A stretch of DNA of 64,000 nucleotides, from positions 62,001 to 126,000 of the forward strand of contig NZ_BAGD01000019.1 of assembly GCF_000308635.1 (NCBI RefSeq), given 5' to 3'. The notes under the pieces are model-generated. The model worked only from the letters and a program-made list of their open reading frames with translations, searched no databases and was not told the origin of the DNA. Origin of the DNA: Nocardia otitidiscaviarum NBRC 14405 (GTDB lineage Bacteria > Actinomycetota > Actinomycetes > Mycobacteriales > Mycobacteriaceae). This document shows positions 1-8,453 of the stretch, piece after piece. Position 1 is the stretch's first letter, and each line of letters opens with the position of its first letter. The translations under genes were made by a program, and so were the position numbers.

Positions 1-732
1 GACACCACCGCGCGCGCCGACGACGAGCAGGACACCACCGACGACGACACCGGCTACTCCGGTTACAGCGCCACCGCGCGCCGCAGCGTCGTCGACCGGA
101 CCGGCCGCATCAAACCGGTACTCGGCCGACTGACCCCCCGCCGCGACCACGACGACTACGAGGGCACCCGGACGCGCGGCACCCTGGTGGCCGTCGCCAC
201 GGTGGGCGCCGCCGCCCTGCTGATCGGTGTCATCGTGGCGGTCAACGTGAACCTCGGCGGCACCGCCGACACCGCGGCCGTCACCAGCACGGTCACGCTG
301 GTGCCCGCCACCACCGACAGCGTCGCGCCCGTACCGGAGAACTATCCGCACGCCACCGCCAACTGCTTCGCCACCCGCACCGAGACCACCGTCGTCGGTG
401 CGGGACCCGGCGACCCAGCCACCGCGCCCGGCGCGATCCTGGCCTTCGAATGGGCGTACTACGTCGATCGCAATGCCGCCCGCGCCCGCGAACACGTGGC
501 CGCCGACGCCACCGTGCCCGACGCCGCCACCATCCAGGCCGGAATCGACGAGGTGCCCGACGGCACCCGCTACTGCGTATTCCTCACCCGCGCCGACGCC
601 GACGGCAACACCTGGCAGGTCGAACTGCACGAGCAGTACCCCACCGATCCCAGCCCGCAGAGGTTCGCGCAGATCGTCACCACCCGCACCGACGGGGAGC
701 GGGCCCTGATCACCGCCATCTCGAAACGCTGA
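1..732 (+). CDS. Membrane-anchored hypothetical protein (5' end cut by window)
   Basis: The reading frame is open from base 1 to the stop at 730-732, so the gene starts before the window. The visible fragment has an acidic, Thr/Asp-rich N-terminal part (about 60 residues), one transmembrane helix (about residues 62-83, rich in Ala, Val and Ile) and an extracytoplasmic domain of roughly 150 residues with two cysteines (in NCFA and YCVF). This fits an actinobacterial exported protein held by a single anchor. I do not recognise the family. A GTG at 187 could act as a start, but it would discard the charged segment that keeps coding-like codon use, so I prefer the longer partial gene. Confidence 0.7.
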   Translation, partial: DTTARADDEQDTTDDDTGYSGYSATARRSVVDRTGRIKPVLGRLTPRRDHDDYEGTRTRGTLVAVATVGAAALLIGVIVAVNVNLGGTADTAAVTSTVTLVPATTDSVAPVPENYPHATANCFATRTETTVVGAGPGDPATAPGAILAFEWAYYVDRNAARAREHVAADATVPDAATIQAGIDEVPDGTRYCVFLTRADADGNTWQVELHEQYPTDPSPQRFAQIVTTRTDGERALITAISKR

Positions 733-743
733 CCGGGCGAATC

Positions 744-1541
744 TCACTCCCAGACGGCGGTTTCCGGGTCGATGCCGTGCGCACGGGCATTGCTCTCGAC
801 GATGGCGCGCAGCCAGGCGGCCAGACCGGGCGCCATGGCGTCGTAGTAGGCCGCGAAGCCCGGATCCTCGGTGTAGCCGCGCGCCAGCAGCACATGCATG
901 GAGTGGGTGCAGTGGAAGTACGCGCACAGGGAATCGCGATGGCGTTCGGCAAGTTCGGCGGCCGCGGCGCTGCCGGGGGCGACGCCCGCGCGGAACGCTT
1001 CGACCAACTCGGCGTGCAGCGCTTCCACGGACGCGACTATGTTTCGCCACTGTTCGGGCGAGCGTTGCGCCGACTGTTCGGCGTACTGCGCCCACTGCGG
1101 CGTATCGCCCCAGCGTTCCCGCGCCTCGCCCACCCAGGCCGGTTTCCAGTCGCCGCCGAATATCGCCACCTGCTCTTCGGGGGAGAGCAGCAGCCCGGAC
1201 TCGCGGGCTTCGATCAGCCGGTCCAGGGCCGTGCTCATGCGCTGTAGTTCGGCAATGCGCTCACGCAGATGATCCCGTTGGCGCAGGAGCGATTCCAGGG
1301 CGTCGTCGGCGTCGGCCTCCAGTAGCGCCGCGATCTCGGTGAGGGGGACGCCGAGCTCCCGGTAGACCAGCACGCGGTGCAGGCGGGCCAGATCGGCGGG
1401 CGTGTAGAGGCGATAGCCGGAACCGCTGCGGTCGGAGGGGCGGACCAGGCCGATGGAATCCCAGTGGTGCAGGGTGCGGACGGTGACGCCGACCAGGGTG
1501 GCGACGGCACCGACCGGGAGAGCCCGCGGGGGTTCGGTCAC
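744..1541 (-). CDS. MerR-family regulator with TipAS-like effector domain
   Basis: A 265-residue transcriptional regulator. An N-terminal MerR winged helix is plain (VGVTVRTLHHWDSIGL, then YRLYTPADLARL, residues about 15-55), followed by a coiled-coil dimerisation helix (EADADDALESLLRQRDHLRERI region). The C-terminal half is helical, with WR/WGDT and YFHC segments typical of TipAS, the antibiotic-recognition domain of TipA-like proteins. It starts inside the stop of the VOC gene (4-base overlap), so the two are co-transcribed. Role by family: binding between promoter elements and activating on ligand binding, often in drug or metabolite response. The ligand is unknown. Confidence 0.88.
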   Translation of the reverse strand: MTEPPRALPVGAVATLVGVTVRTLHHWDSIGLVRPSDRSGSGYRLYTPADLARLHRVLVYRELGVPLTEIAALLEADADDALESLLRQRDHLRERIAELQRMSTALDRLIEARESGLLLSPEEQVAIFGGDWKPAWVGEARERWGDTPQWAQYAEQSAQRSPEQWRNIVASVEALHAELVEAFRAGVAPGSAAAAELAERHRDSLCAYFHCTHSMHVLLARGYTEDPGFAAYYDAMAPGLAAWLRAIVESNARAHGIDPETAVWE

Positions 1542-2050
1542 TCGGAAGGCCCTTCGATTCCGACGGAGCGCAGATATTCGGCGGATGCGCCGTTCGGATC
1601 GTACGGGCGCGCGGCGGTCATGACGACGCGGGCGCGCTCGGGGGTGACGATCTCGAGTTCGACCGAGTTCCAGGGCATGACGCGCGGTCCCGTGGTGCAG
1701 CCGGGCGACAGCCGCTCACACGCCTGGGCGATCCCGTCGAGCTGCCCGAGCACACAGGAGAACGTGACGCTCTGCACCGGTGCCGCGGCCGGTGGTTCGC
1801 CCGGAACCAAAAGCACGTCCTGGAACATCCAGCGCCGCAGGTGAGTGACCTGCCCGGGCACGGTGAACAGGTCGAAGAAGCCGAGGCCACGCTCCCAGAA
1901 ATCCACCGACGCGGACAGGTCCGAGGTCGGCAGGGTGACGAACATGGGCATGCCGTAGATACCGCGGAACAGTTCCGGCGGCTGGGCGTCCGGACCGGGC
2001 ACGGGCACGGGGCTGACGTCGAAGGCGGGGTAGGTGTCTGTCATGACCAC
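1538..2050 (-). CDS. VOC-superfamily (glyoxalase/bleomycin-resistance fold) protein
   Basis: A 170-residue protein with the VOC layout: a first beta-alpha-beta unit beginning GMPMFVTLPTSDLSASVDFWERGLGF, and a second ending in VELEIVTPERARVVM. Such proteins are metal-dependent lyases, dioxygenases or drug-binding proteins, and the sequence does not say which. It is the first gene of a two-gene unit with the MerR/TipAS regulator (ATGA overlap). That pairing suggests the regulator senses, and the VOC protein handles, the same small molecule. The function is inferred from fold and context only. Confidence 0.85.
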   Translation of the reverse strand: MVMTDTYPAFDVSPVPVPGPDAQPPELFRGIYGMPMFVTLPTSDLSASVDFWERGLGFFDLFTVPGQVTHLRRWMFQDVLLVPGEPPAAAPVQSVTFSCVLGQLDGIAQACERLSPGCTTGPRVMPWNSVELEIVTPERARVVMTAARPYDPNGASAEYLRSVGIEGPSE

Positions 2051-2088
2051 AGCGTCGGGCCTGACGTCGCGTGAGGGTCAAATCACGT

Positions 2089-2116
2089 CGTTTCCTGAGA
2101 GAAACCGTAGGAAACG
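2089..2116. promoter_or_regulatory. Inverted repeat upstream of the VOC/MerR operon
   Basis: CGTTTCCT at 2089-2096 and AGGAAACG at 2109-2116 form a perfect 8-base inverted repeat in the 139-base gap between the VOC gene and the divergent gene at 2190. It sits 39-66 bases upstream of the VOC start, where a MerR-type operator would lie. No experimental site is known to me. Confidence 0.4.
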
Positions 2117-2189
2117 CACAGGCTATGTCCAGACGCGCCGGGCACCCTGGGCAGTGATGGAACGTGCCGATGTGAGCTAGGGGTGCCGA

Positions 2190-2543
2190 ATGGTCGAGCT
2201 GGAGATCGAGGGAACCACCGCGACGGTGCATGTCACCGGTACCCACCGGGTGCTGGCCCTGCGCGAACACGTGCGCTTCGACTTGGCCCACGTCACCGGG
2301 ATCGGACCCGCGCCGGTGGATATGCGGCCGCCGTGGCTGCGCGCACCCGGCACCTTCTTCCCGGGTGTGATCGCCGCGGGCATCTTCCGGGGCAAGGGCC
2401 GCAAGGAATTCTGGGACACCCGCTTCGACGGCCGCGCCGTGCTCGTCGAACTGGCGGGCACCGACTTCACCCGCCTGGTCGTGGACGTGGAGGATCCGGA
2501 GGCGACCCTGCGCACGCTGACCCGCGCCGCCCGGGCCGCCTGA
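2190..2543 (+). CDS. Conserved hypothetical protein (117 aa)
   Basis: A small soluble protein made mainly of predicted beta strands (VELEIEGTTATVHVTGTHRVLAL, then AVLVELAGTDFTRLVVDVEDPE) and a C-terminal Ala/Arg helix. The middle part (PGVIAAGIFRGKGRKEFWDTR) resembles a PH-like or lipid-binding barrel often seen in actinobacterial hypothetical proteins, but I cannot name a family. ATG at 2190 follows TAGGGG at 2178-2183. It is transcribed away from the VOC/MerR unit. Confidence 0.75.
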   Translation: MVELEIEGTTATVHVTGTHRVLALREHVRFDLAHVTGIGPAPVDMRPPWLRAPGTFFPGVIAAGIFRGKGRKEFWDTRFDGRAVLVELAGTDFTRLVVDVEDPEATLRTLTRAARAA

Positions 2544-2577
2544 GGCTCGCCGGTCCGCCGATGCCGAGCAGATCGGA

Positions 2578-3435
2578 TCAGGCCGGTGCGGCCCGGTGCA
2601 GCTCCAAGGTGCAGCATTTGACGCTGCCCCCGGCCTTGAGCAGCTCCGACAGGTCGATGCCCACCGGGTGGTAGCCGCGCTCGCGCAGCTGATCCGGCAG
2701 CGTCGTGGCGCGATCGGTCAGGAATACGTGGTAGCCGTCGCAGACTCCGTTGAGCCCCAGCACATCCGCGTCGGCCTCGGTGGCGATCAGGGCGTCGGGG
2801 AACATGGCGTGCAGCAGGCGCGCACTGTCCGCCGAGAAGGCCGGGGGATGGAAGGCGATGGTGTCGCCGAGCGGCATGAGCGCCGTATCCAGGTGGTAGA
2901 AGCGGGGATCCACCAACTCCAGCGAAATCACCGGACGACCGAAGAACCGCTCGGCCTCCCGGTGCGCGGCCGGTGCCGTACGGAAACCCGTGCCCGCCAG
3001 GATGCGCCCGCCGACGACCGCGAAATCGCCTTCGCCCTCGTTGATTTCGGTCGCGGCGCGCACCCGGGTCAGGCCGCGGGCGCTGAACCAGCGGTGATAG
3101 GCCGGGCCCTCGGGCACCCGTTCGGCATTGGCGAAGCGGGCCGAGAGCGCCGCGCCGCCGACCACCAGGCCGCCATTGGCGGCGAAGACCATATCGGGCA
3201 GCCCCGGTTCCGCGGCGATGACGTCCACCCGATGGCCGCACCGCTCGTAGGCGGCGCGCAGGGCGTCCCACTGGGCCAGGGCCAGCGCCCGGTCCACGGG
3301 GGCGGAGACGTCCATCCACGGGTTGATGGCGTAGGTGACGTCGAAATGCTCGGGGCGGCACATCAGGTAGTGCCGGGAGATCGGGCGACGCGCGCCGGGG
3401 GGTTCGGGGGCGCGCAGCGTGGCTATCGAGGTCAT
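2578..3435 (-). CDS. ddaH: Dimethylargininase (DDAH-like amidinotransferase-fold hydrolase)
   Basis: A 285-residue guanidino-group-modifying enzyme. Family reaction: hydrolysis of N-omega-methylated arginine to citrulline plus a methylamine. Visible signatures are the substrate-binding segments MVFAANGGL and EINEGEGDF, the catalytic histidine in FYHLDTALMPLG, and the nucleophile cysteine near the C-terminus in GGSVKCCTLEL. ATG at 3435 is chosen because the longer frame runs back through the divergent lrp gene. A DDAH-like gene divergent from an Lrp/AsnC regulator resembles the M. tuberculosis Rv2323c-Rv2324 pair, which sits by ornithine aminotransferase genes. No ornithine gene is present here. 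A related arginine-type deiminase specificity is possible. Confidence 0.88.
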   Translation of the reverse strand: MTSIATLRAPEPPGARRPISRHYLMCRPEHFDVTYAINPWMDVSAPVDRALALAQWDALRAAYERCGHRVDVIAAEPGLPDMVFAANGGLVVGGAALSARFANAERVPEGPAYHRWFSARGLTRVRAATEINEGEGDFAVVGGRILAGTGFRTAPAAHREAERFFGRPVISLELVDPRFYHLDTALMPLGDTIAFHPPAFSADSARLLHAMFPDALIATEADADVLGLNGVCDGYHVFLTDRATTLPDQLRERGYHPVGIDLSELLKAGGSVKCCTLELHRAAPA

Positions 3436-3492
3436 CGACACTCCGTCCGAATCGGTGACACAGCAGTGATCACGACGGTATTGGGCGTATCG

Positions 3493-3557
3493 TTGCGTAG
3501 AAAACACTGATCTGTTGCGCAGATTCGGACAAGAACAGCGAATCATTGCGCACCGAC
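3493..3557. promoter_or_regulatory. Direct and inverted repeats between ddaH and lrp (putative Lrp site)
   Basis: The 138-base divergent spacer holds TTGCG repeats at 3493, 3515 and 3546 and an inverted pair GATTCG / CGAATC around 3521-3545. Lrp-family proteins often bind such phased, degenerate repeats and autoregulate, so this is the likely operator for both genes. It is an inference from position and repetition. Confidence 0.4.
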
Positions 3558-3573
3558 GAAACGGACGGCGCCC

Positions 3574-4011
3574 GTGGACGAGATCGACCGCCGCATCCTC
3601 GCCCATCTGCTGCGGCACGCCCGCGCGTCCTTCCAGGAGATCGGCGCGACCGTCGGACTTTCGGCCCCGGCGGTGAAGCGGCGGGTGGACAAGCTGGTGG
3701 CGGGCGGCCAGATCACCGGATTCACCGCCCTGGTCAACCCGTCGGCTCTGGGTTGGCGCACCGAGGCGTACGTCGAGGTCTACTACCGCGACAACATCAC
3801 CCCGGCCGAACTCAAACGCAGTCTCGAACCCATCCCGCAGGTGGTGGGCGTGTGGACCATCGCGGGCGAGGCCGACGCGCTGGTGCACGTCATGGCGACC
3901 GATATGGCCGAGATCGAGCGGACCGTGGAACGCATCCGGGAGAACACCCGCGTCGGACGCACCCGCAGCAGCATCGTCATGTCCCGCATCCTGGAACGAC
4001 CGCGCACCTGA
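3574..4011 (+). CDS. Lrp/AsnC-family transcriptional regulator
   Basis: A 145-residue regulator. The N-terminal helix-turn-helix (EIDRRILAHLLRHARASFQEIGATVGLSAPAVKRRV, residues 2-38) is followed by the RAM/AsnC ligand-binding domain (residues about 60-140) with the GEADALVHVMATD segment that forms the effector pocket. GTG at 3574 is the earliest start that keeps the HTH complete. The divergent ddaH gene suggests control of arginine or methylarginine use, as Lrp proteins commonly regulate the adjacent amino-acid gene. Confidence 0.9.
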   Translation: MDEIDRRILAHLLRHARASFQEIGATVGLSAPAVKRRVDKLVAGGQITGFTALVNPSALGWRTEAYVEVYYRDNITPAELKRSLEPIPQVVGVWTIAGEADALVHVMATDMAEIERTVERIRENTRVGRTRSSIVMSRILERPRT

Positions 4012-4063
4012 CCGCGTCGCGCATACGCTGGGCCCGGCGGGGGACGACCGTCGGAAGGAGCCG

Positions 4064-5071
4064 ATGACCATGCTGGCCGCGCGACTACACCTGGGACCGC
4101 AGCGACGACTGGAACTCGACGAGGTGCCGGTTCCGGAGCCTGGCCCCGATCACGTGCTGATCAAGGTGGAGGCCGCGGGCGTATGCCTGTCCGACGTGCA
4201 TCTCATCGACGGCACGCTGACCCCGCTGTTCCTGCAGGGCGATGTGGTGACCCTCGGGCACGAGGTCGCGGGCACCGTGCACGCGCTCGGCCCCGGCGTC
4301 ACCACCGCCCGGGTCGGTGACCGAGTGGTGTTGCAGGCCGGGGAACTTCGCGACGGAGCCACCTTCACGCGGGGCGTGGACTACGACGGCGGCTGGGCCG
4401 AGTACACCCTCGCCCGCATCGACACGCTGGTGCCGATCCCGGACGATCTGCCGTTCGAGCAGGCATGCTTCATCCCCGATGCGGTCTCCACGCCGTGGGC
4501 CGCCATCACCGCCACCGCCGAGGTGAAACCGGCCGAGCCGGTGGGTGTCTGGGGCGTGGGCGGGCTGGGCGTGCACGGGGTGCAACTGCTGCGCATGATC
4601 GGTGCCGCGCCCATCATCGCCGTCGATCCGCTGCCCGCGGCGCGGGAACGGGCGCTCGAACTCGGCGCGGACCTGGCTCTCGACCCAGCCGATCCGGAAC
4701 TGCGGCAGCGGATCTGGGCGGCGAGCGAGACCGGACTGGCGGCCGCCTTCGACTTCGCCGGGGTCGCGGCGGTTCGCGAACAGGCCGTGACCTGCCTGGC
4801 GCCGCAGGGGCGGCTGGTGCTGGTCGGACTCACCGACAAGCCGATCACCATCAAGGGCGGCACCGCGTTCAGCTTCTTCCAACAGCAGTTGCGCGGGCAT
4901 TACGGTTCCCGGCCGGAGCATGTGACCGAGCTGGTGCGGTTGCGGCGACTGCACCGGATCGACTTCGCGCGCTCGGTCAGCGCGGTGCTGCCGCTCGCGG
5001 ACGCCCCGAAGGCCGTGCACGCGCTGGAGGCCAAGGAGGGCAATCCGATTCGGCTCGTCCTGAAGCCGTGA
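4064..5071 (+). CDS. Zinc-dependent alcohol dehydrogenase family protein (MDR)
   Basis: A 335-residue medium-chain dehydrogenase/reductase. The GroES-like domain carries the catalytic-zinc ligands (Cys in GVCLSDVH, His-Glu in LGHEVAG) and the Rossmann domain carries GVGGLGVHG for NAD(P). The four-cysteine structural-zinc lobe of classical alcohol dehydrogenases is absent; the segment between GHEVAG and GGWAEY has no cysteines. It therefore belongs to a single-zinc MDR subgroup. ATG at 4064 has GGAAGGAG just upstream. The substrate is not predictable. The gene converges on the phosphoesterase gene five bases away. Confidence 0.87.
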   Translation: MTMLAARLHLGPQRRLELDEVPVPEPGPDHVLIKVEAAGVCLSDVHLIDGTLTPLFLQGDVVTLGHEVAGTVHALGPGVTTARVGDRVVLQAGELRDGATFTRGVDYDGGWAEYTLARIDTLVPIPDDLPFEQACFIPDAVSTPWAAITATAEVKPAEPVGVWGVGGLGVHGVQLLRMIGAAPIIAVDPLPAARERALELGADLALDPADPELRQRIWAASETGLAAAFDFAGVAAVREQAVTCLAPQGRLVLVGLTDKPITIKGGTAFSFFQQQLRGHYGSRPEHVTELVRLRRLHRIDFARSVSAVLPLADAPKAVHALEAKEGNPIRLVLKP

Positions 5072-5076
5072 TCGGG

Positions 5077-6147
5077 CTAGGACAGGCGGCGCCGGAAGGC
5101 GGTGGTGCCCGCACCCGTGGCGAGGTCCACCGTCACCACGCTCAGGTCGGCGGCGGCGCGGTTCAGGTCCAGCACCATGAAGCCCAGGTCGTCGTAGTTC
5201 TCGTAGAGCGCGGGCGTCGGCTGCTGTCCACGCGCGCGGTCGCCGTGCACGGATTTGGCGGCCGCGCCGGAGATGAGCTGGCGGGTGCCCTTCGAGGCCG
5301 TGGTCGGGTCGAGGACCTGGAGCGAATGATCGTGGCCGGACAGGATGAACTGGCAGCGGCCCAGCACATGGTTCTCGAAGAAGCGCTGAACGTGGATTCC
5401 GTTGATGGGATCGATATTCAGGCCCTCGTAGTTCCCGGCGTTCCCGTGCGGGCCGTTGTTCAGGTACGGGTGGTGGGTGCAGGCGATCTTCCACGTGGCC
5501 GGTGAGGCGGCGAGGGCGCTGTCCAGCCACGCGGCCTGTTCGGTCATGAACTGGCCGTCGGCCGCCCAGTAGGGCGCGAACAGCGGCGGCAGGTAGGCCG
5601 CGATGGGATTCAGGTCCAGCACGAAGAATTCGACGACCGGATTCTCTTCGGGGACGCGCACCGAGTAGTAGCGGGCGGGCATGTACCAGCGGGCCGATCG
5701 CGCGTGATAGGCCACCTCGTGGTCGCCGCGCAGCAGCCAGCCGCCGTCGCCGGGCAGAATCGAACTGTTGTCGTGATTGCCCTGCACCATGAGCCAGGGG
5801 AAGTCGAGCCCGTGATTGGGATCCTCGAATTTGGCGGCGAACTGGGCGTCCTCGTCCGACCAGGGGCCGTTCTCGTACACATTGTCGCCGAGCGCCAGGG
5901 CCAGCGAGAACGGAGTGCGGGCGTGCAGGGCGCGAGCGGCGTCGGCGACCTGCCATTGCGGGCGGGCACCCGTTCCCGCATCGCCGGTGACCAGAACGCG
6001 CAGCGAATCGCCGGTGGGGAAGGCGGCCTTGGTCACCACGGGAACCGGTGCGGCCTGCGCGGTCGCGGTTCCGGCCAATGTGGCGATTCCGGCGGCTGCG
6101 GTAGCTCCGGTGAGGAAGCCGCGGCGGTCCAGACTCATCCTGTTCAC
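5077..6147 (-). CDS. Tat-exported metallophosphoesterase
   Basis: A 356-residue calcineurin-like phosphoesterase. The N-terminus is a twin-arginine signal (LDRRGFLTG, hydrophobic Ala-rich core, AQAAP cleavage region near residue 33). Metal-ligand motifs appear in order: TGDAGTG (variant of the first Asp motif), ALGDNVYENG, VQGNHDN (GNHD), CTHHPY and SGHDHSLQ. That is the full binuclear-metal set of the family, apart from the unusual first motif in which the usual DxH reads DAG. It acts outside the membrane on an unknown phosphoester. ATG at 6147 is used; ATG at 6138 is also possible. Confidence 0.87.
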   Translation of the reverse strand: MNRMSLDRRGFLTGATAAAGIATLAGTATAQAAPVPVVTKAAFPTGDSLRVLVTGDAGTGARPQWQVADAARALHARTPFSLALALGDNVYENGPWSDEDAQFAAKFEDPNHGLDFPWLMVQGNHDNSSILPGDGGWLLRGDHEVAYHARSARWYMPARYYSVRVPEENPVVEFFVLDLNPIAAYLPPLFAPYWAADGQFMTEQAAWLDSALAASPATWKIACTHHPYLNNGPHGNAGNYEGLNIDPINGIHVQRFFENHVLGRCQFILSGHDHSLQVLDPTTASKGTRQLISGAAAKSVHGDRARGQQPTPALYENYDDLGFMVLDLNRAAADLSVVTVDLATGAGTTAFRRRLS

Positions 6148-6239
6148 CCCTACCTCTCATAGCTTTGACACCACCCCGGCCCGGTGAGAGTGTTATGCGC
6201 ACTATTTCTCACCCACCGGCACCGTAGGGGGACGCTGCG

Positions 6240-7595
6240 ATGACCATACTGGCCTCGGGGCTCTTCATCGATTGGGAGCACCTCACCGGCCAGTCCAAGC
6301 TCGTGGTCGATCTGGTGAGTTTCCCCCTGTTCAGCGCCGTGGCCGGCTGGCTCACCAACTGGACCGGCGTGCTCATGCTCTTCTGGCCGGTCTACTTCCG
6401 CGGCTTCCGGGTGCCGGGCCTGGATGTGCTCTACCCCTACTTCCCGCGCCGGGTGCAGGTGCTGCCCACCTTCTCCGGTGACGGCAGACAGCTCGGCTTC
6501 CAGGGCTTCATTCCCGCCCGCGCCGAGAAGATGGCCAGTATCTGCGTGGACAAGGCGCTCATGCGGATCGGCAGTCCACGCGACTTCATCCACGAACTCG
6601 ATCTGGACGGCATCGCCGACTACATCGCCGAGATCGCCCGCAAACAGGTGCAGCCCATCGTGGACGAGATCATGGTGCGGGAGAACCCGGATCTGTGGGC
6701 CACCGTGCCGCGCGCGGTGAAGCAGATCATCTATCAGCGGGTGGAACGCGAGCTGCCGCTGCTGTCCCGGCGGGCCTTCGATCACCTCGGTGACAATGTC
6801 GAACAGCTCATCGACATCAAGGATTTCGTCATCCGCTACCTGCGGGACAATCCGACCATCCTCAAGGATCTGACCACCACCATCGCCGCGCCGGAACTGC
6901 GCTTCATGGTGCGGATCGGCCTGCTCGGCGCGCCCTTCGGCCTGCTGCTGGCGCTGTACCTGCATGTGCACCACGACATTCCGGTCGTCGGCTGGCTGCC
7001 CAGCTGGTTCGTGGTGCTGGTCGCCACGGCGGCCATCGGCGTGATCGTCAATGTGATCGCGGTGAAAATGGTCTTCGAACCCGGCGATCCGCAGCCGCGA
7101 TACAAGTACCTGTGGAAACAGGCGCTGCTGGCCAAGCGGCAGCCCGAGGCGGCGCAGGATCTGGCCAAGATCCTGGCCTACCAGGTGCTGACCCTGCCGA
7201 ATCTGGCGAAGGAGCTGCTGGACGGACCCAATGGGGACAAGACCCGGCGGCTGCTGGAGCGGCTCATCTCCGATTCCATCCATCGACAGCTGGGACCCAC
7301 CCGGTCGGTGGTGCGGGCGGCCTTCGGGCGGCGGCAGTTCGACAATCTGAAGGTCGGGGCGGTCGGCGCGGCGGTGGGGCTGGCCCCGAGCCTGGTCGAG
7401 GACGAAGCCTTCGCGGCCGAACAGGCCGAGAAGATCGACGAGTTCGCGGCCCGCAAACTCCAGCAGCTCACCCCCGGCGAGTTCATGGAGATGTTCTACG
7501 CCTCGGTGGAACAGGACGCCTGGCTGCTGTACCTGCACGGCGCAGTCCTCGGCCTGGGCGTCGGCGCGATCCACCTGATTCTGTTCGGCTGGTAG
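6240..7595 (+). CDS. DUF445-family membrane protein
   Basis: A 451-residue membrane protein. A hydrophobic segment near the N-terminus ends in the WLTNWTGV motif typical of DUF445, a central soluble helical part carries long amphipathic helices (residues about 100-225), two membrane segments follow near residues 223-270, and a last one closes the protein at the C-terminus (LHGAVLGLGVGAIHLILFGW). DUF445 proteins are widespread and of unknown biochemical function. ATG at 6240 follows GGGGGACG. The gene stands alone, divergent from the phosphoesterase. Confidence 0.85.
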   Translation: MTILASGLFIDWEHLTGQSKLVVDLVSFPLFSAVAGWLTNWTGVLMLFWPVYFRGFRVPGLDVLYPYFPRRVQVLPTFSGDGRQLGFQGFIPARAEKMASICVDKALMRIGSPRDFIHELDLDGIADYIAEIARKQVQPIVDEIMVRENPDLWATVPRAVKQIIYQRVERELPLLSRRAFDHLGDNVEQLIDIKDFVIRYLRDNPTILKDLTTTIAAPELRFMVRIGLLGAPFGLLLALYLHVHHDIPVVGWLPSWFVVLVATAAIGVIVNVIAVKMVFEPGDPQPRYKYLWKQALLAKRQPEAAQDLAKILAYQVLTLPNLAKELLDGPNGDKTRRLLERLISDSIHRQLGPTRSVVRAAFGRRQFDNLKVGAVGAAVGLAPSLVEDEAFAAEQAEKIDEFAARKLQQLTPGEFMEMFYASVEQDAWLLYLHGAVLGLGVGAIHLILFGW

Positions 7596-7607
7596 GGACG
7601 GCCGCAC

Positions 7608-7633
7608 AAATACAAGCACGCGTGCTTGCATTT
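7608..7633. promoter_or_regulatory. Strong palindromic operator-like site
   Basis: A perfect 16-base palindrome CAAGCACG/CGTGCTTG (7613-7628) extends outward, with one mismatched pair, to 26 bases (AAAT...ATTT). It ends 16-28 bases before the candidate starts of the next gene, so a bound repressor would block its promoter. Size and symmetry fit a TetR-family operator. No regulator gene lies beside it. Confidence 0.6.
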
Positions 7634-7649
7634 TTCTCGCCGCACTGCG

Positions 7650-8453
7650 ATGCTGACCGACATGGCCGACGTGGAGGCGCTGCTCGACGATTTCGCCGCC
7701 GAGTGCGCGGAGCTGGATGCACTGGTGGCGGATCTCGATCCCGCCGAGTGGGGGCGGGACACGCCCGCGCCCGGGTGGAGTATCGCGCATCAGATCGCGC
7801 ATCTGACCTGGACCGACGAGGTGGCAGCAGTCGCCGCCACCGACCCCGAGCGGTTCGGGAAGCTGGTCGAGGAGGCCGGACCGCGCGCGCTGACCTTCGT
7901 GGACGAGGCGGCGGCGGCGAAGGCCCGCACTCCGGCGCCGGAACTGCTGGCCGAATGGCGTTCGCGCCGAACGGCACTGATCGACGCGCTGCGACAGGTG
8001 CCCGCCGGGACCAAGCTGCCCTGGTTCGGGCCGCCCATGAGTCCGGCGTCCATGGTGACCGCGCGCCTCATGGAGACCTGGGCACACGGGCAGGATGTGG
8101 CCGATGCGCTCGGTGTGGTGCGCACACCCACCGCCCGGCTGCGGCATATCGCCCATCTCGGCGTGCGCACCCGGAATTACGCGTATCTGGTACACGGCCG
8201 CACCGCACCCGCCGAGGAATTCCGGGTGGAACTCACCGCCCCCGACGGCAGCCCGTGGACCTGGGGTCCGGCGGACGCTAGGCAGCGCATCAGCGGTTCG
8301 GCTCTGGACTTCTGCCAGCTGGTGACCCAACGCCGCCACCTCGACGATCTGGATCTCGCGGTGGTCGGTGACGATGCGGCCGAATGGCTGAGCCTCGCAC
8401 AGGCTTTCGCCGGTCCCCCCGGAGCCGGTCGTACGGCGGGCCAGTTCGCCTGA
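7650..8453 (+). CDS. TIGR03084-like / maleylpyruvate-isomerase-fold (DinB) protein
   Basis: A protein of about 267 residues with the DinB four-helix domain used by mycothiol-dependent enzymes. It shows PGWSIAHQIAHLTWTDE (first metal His region), a second conserved stretch LMETWAHGQDVADAL (His about 145-150 residues in), and a C-terminal SCP2-like segment (ISGSALDFCQLVTQRR). The family is predicted to bind metal and act in mycothiol-dependent thiol transfer; the substrate is unknown. ATG at 7650 or 7662 are both plausible. The longer TTG frame from 7626 would run into the palindrome and is unlikely. No good ribosome site is visible, which fits a leaderless message. Confidence 0.8.
   Translation: MLTDMADVEALLDDFAAECAELDALVADLDPAEWGRDTPAPGWSIAHQIAHLTWTDEVAAVAATDPERFGKLVEEAGPRALTFVDEAAAAKARTPAPELLAEWRSRRTALIDALRQVPAGTKLPWFGPPMSPASMVTARLMETWAHGQDVADALGVVRTPTARLRHIAHLGVRTRNYAYLVHGRTAPAEEFRVELTAPDGSPWTWGPADARQRISGSALDFCQLVTQRRHLDDLDLAVVGDDAAEWLSLAQAFAGPPGAGRTAGQFA

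Noticed and set aside
4085..6202. Minus-strand open frame of about 700 codons
   Set aside because: It crosses the dehydrogenase and phosphoesterase genes in another phase and is Arg/Gly-rich noise.
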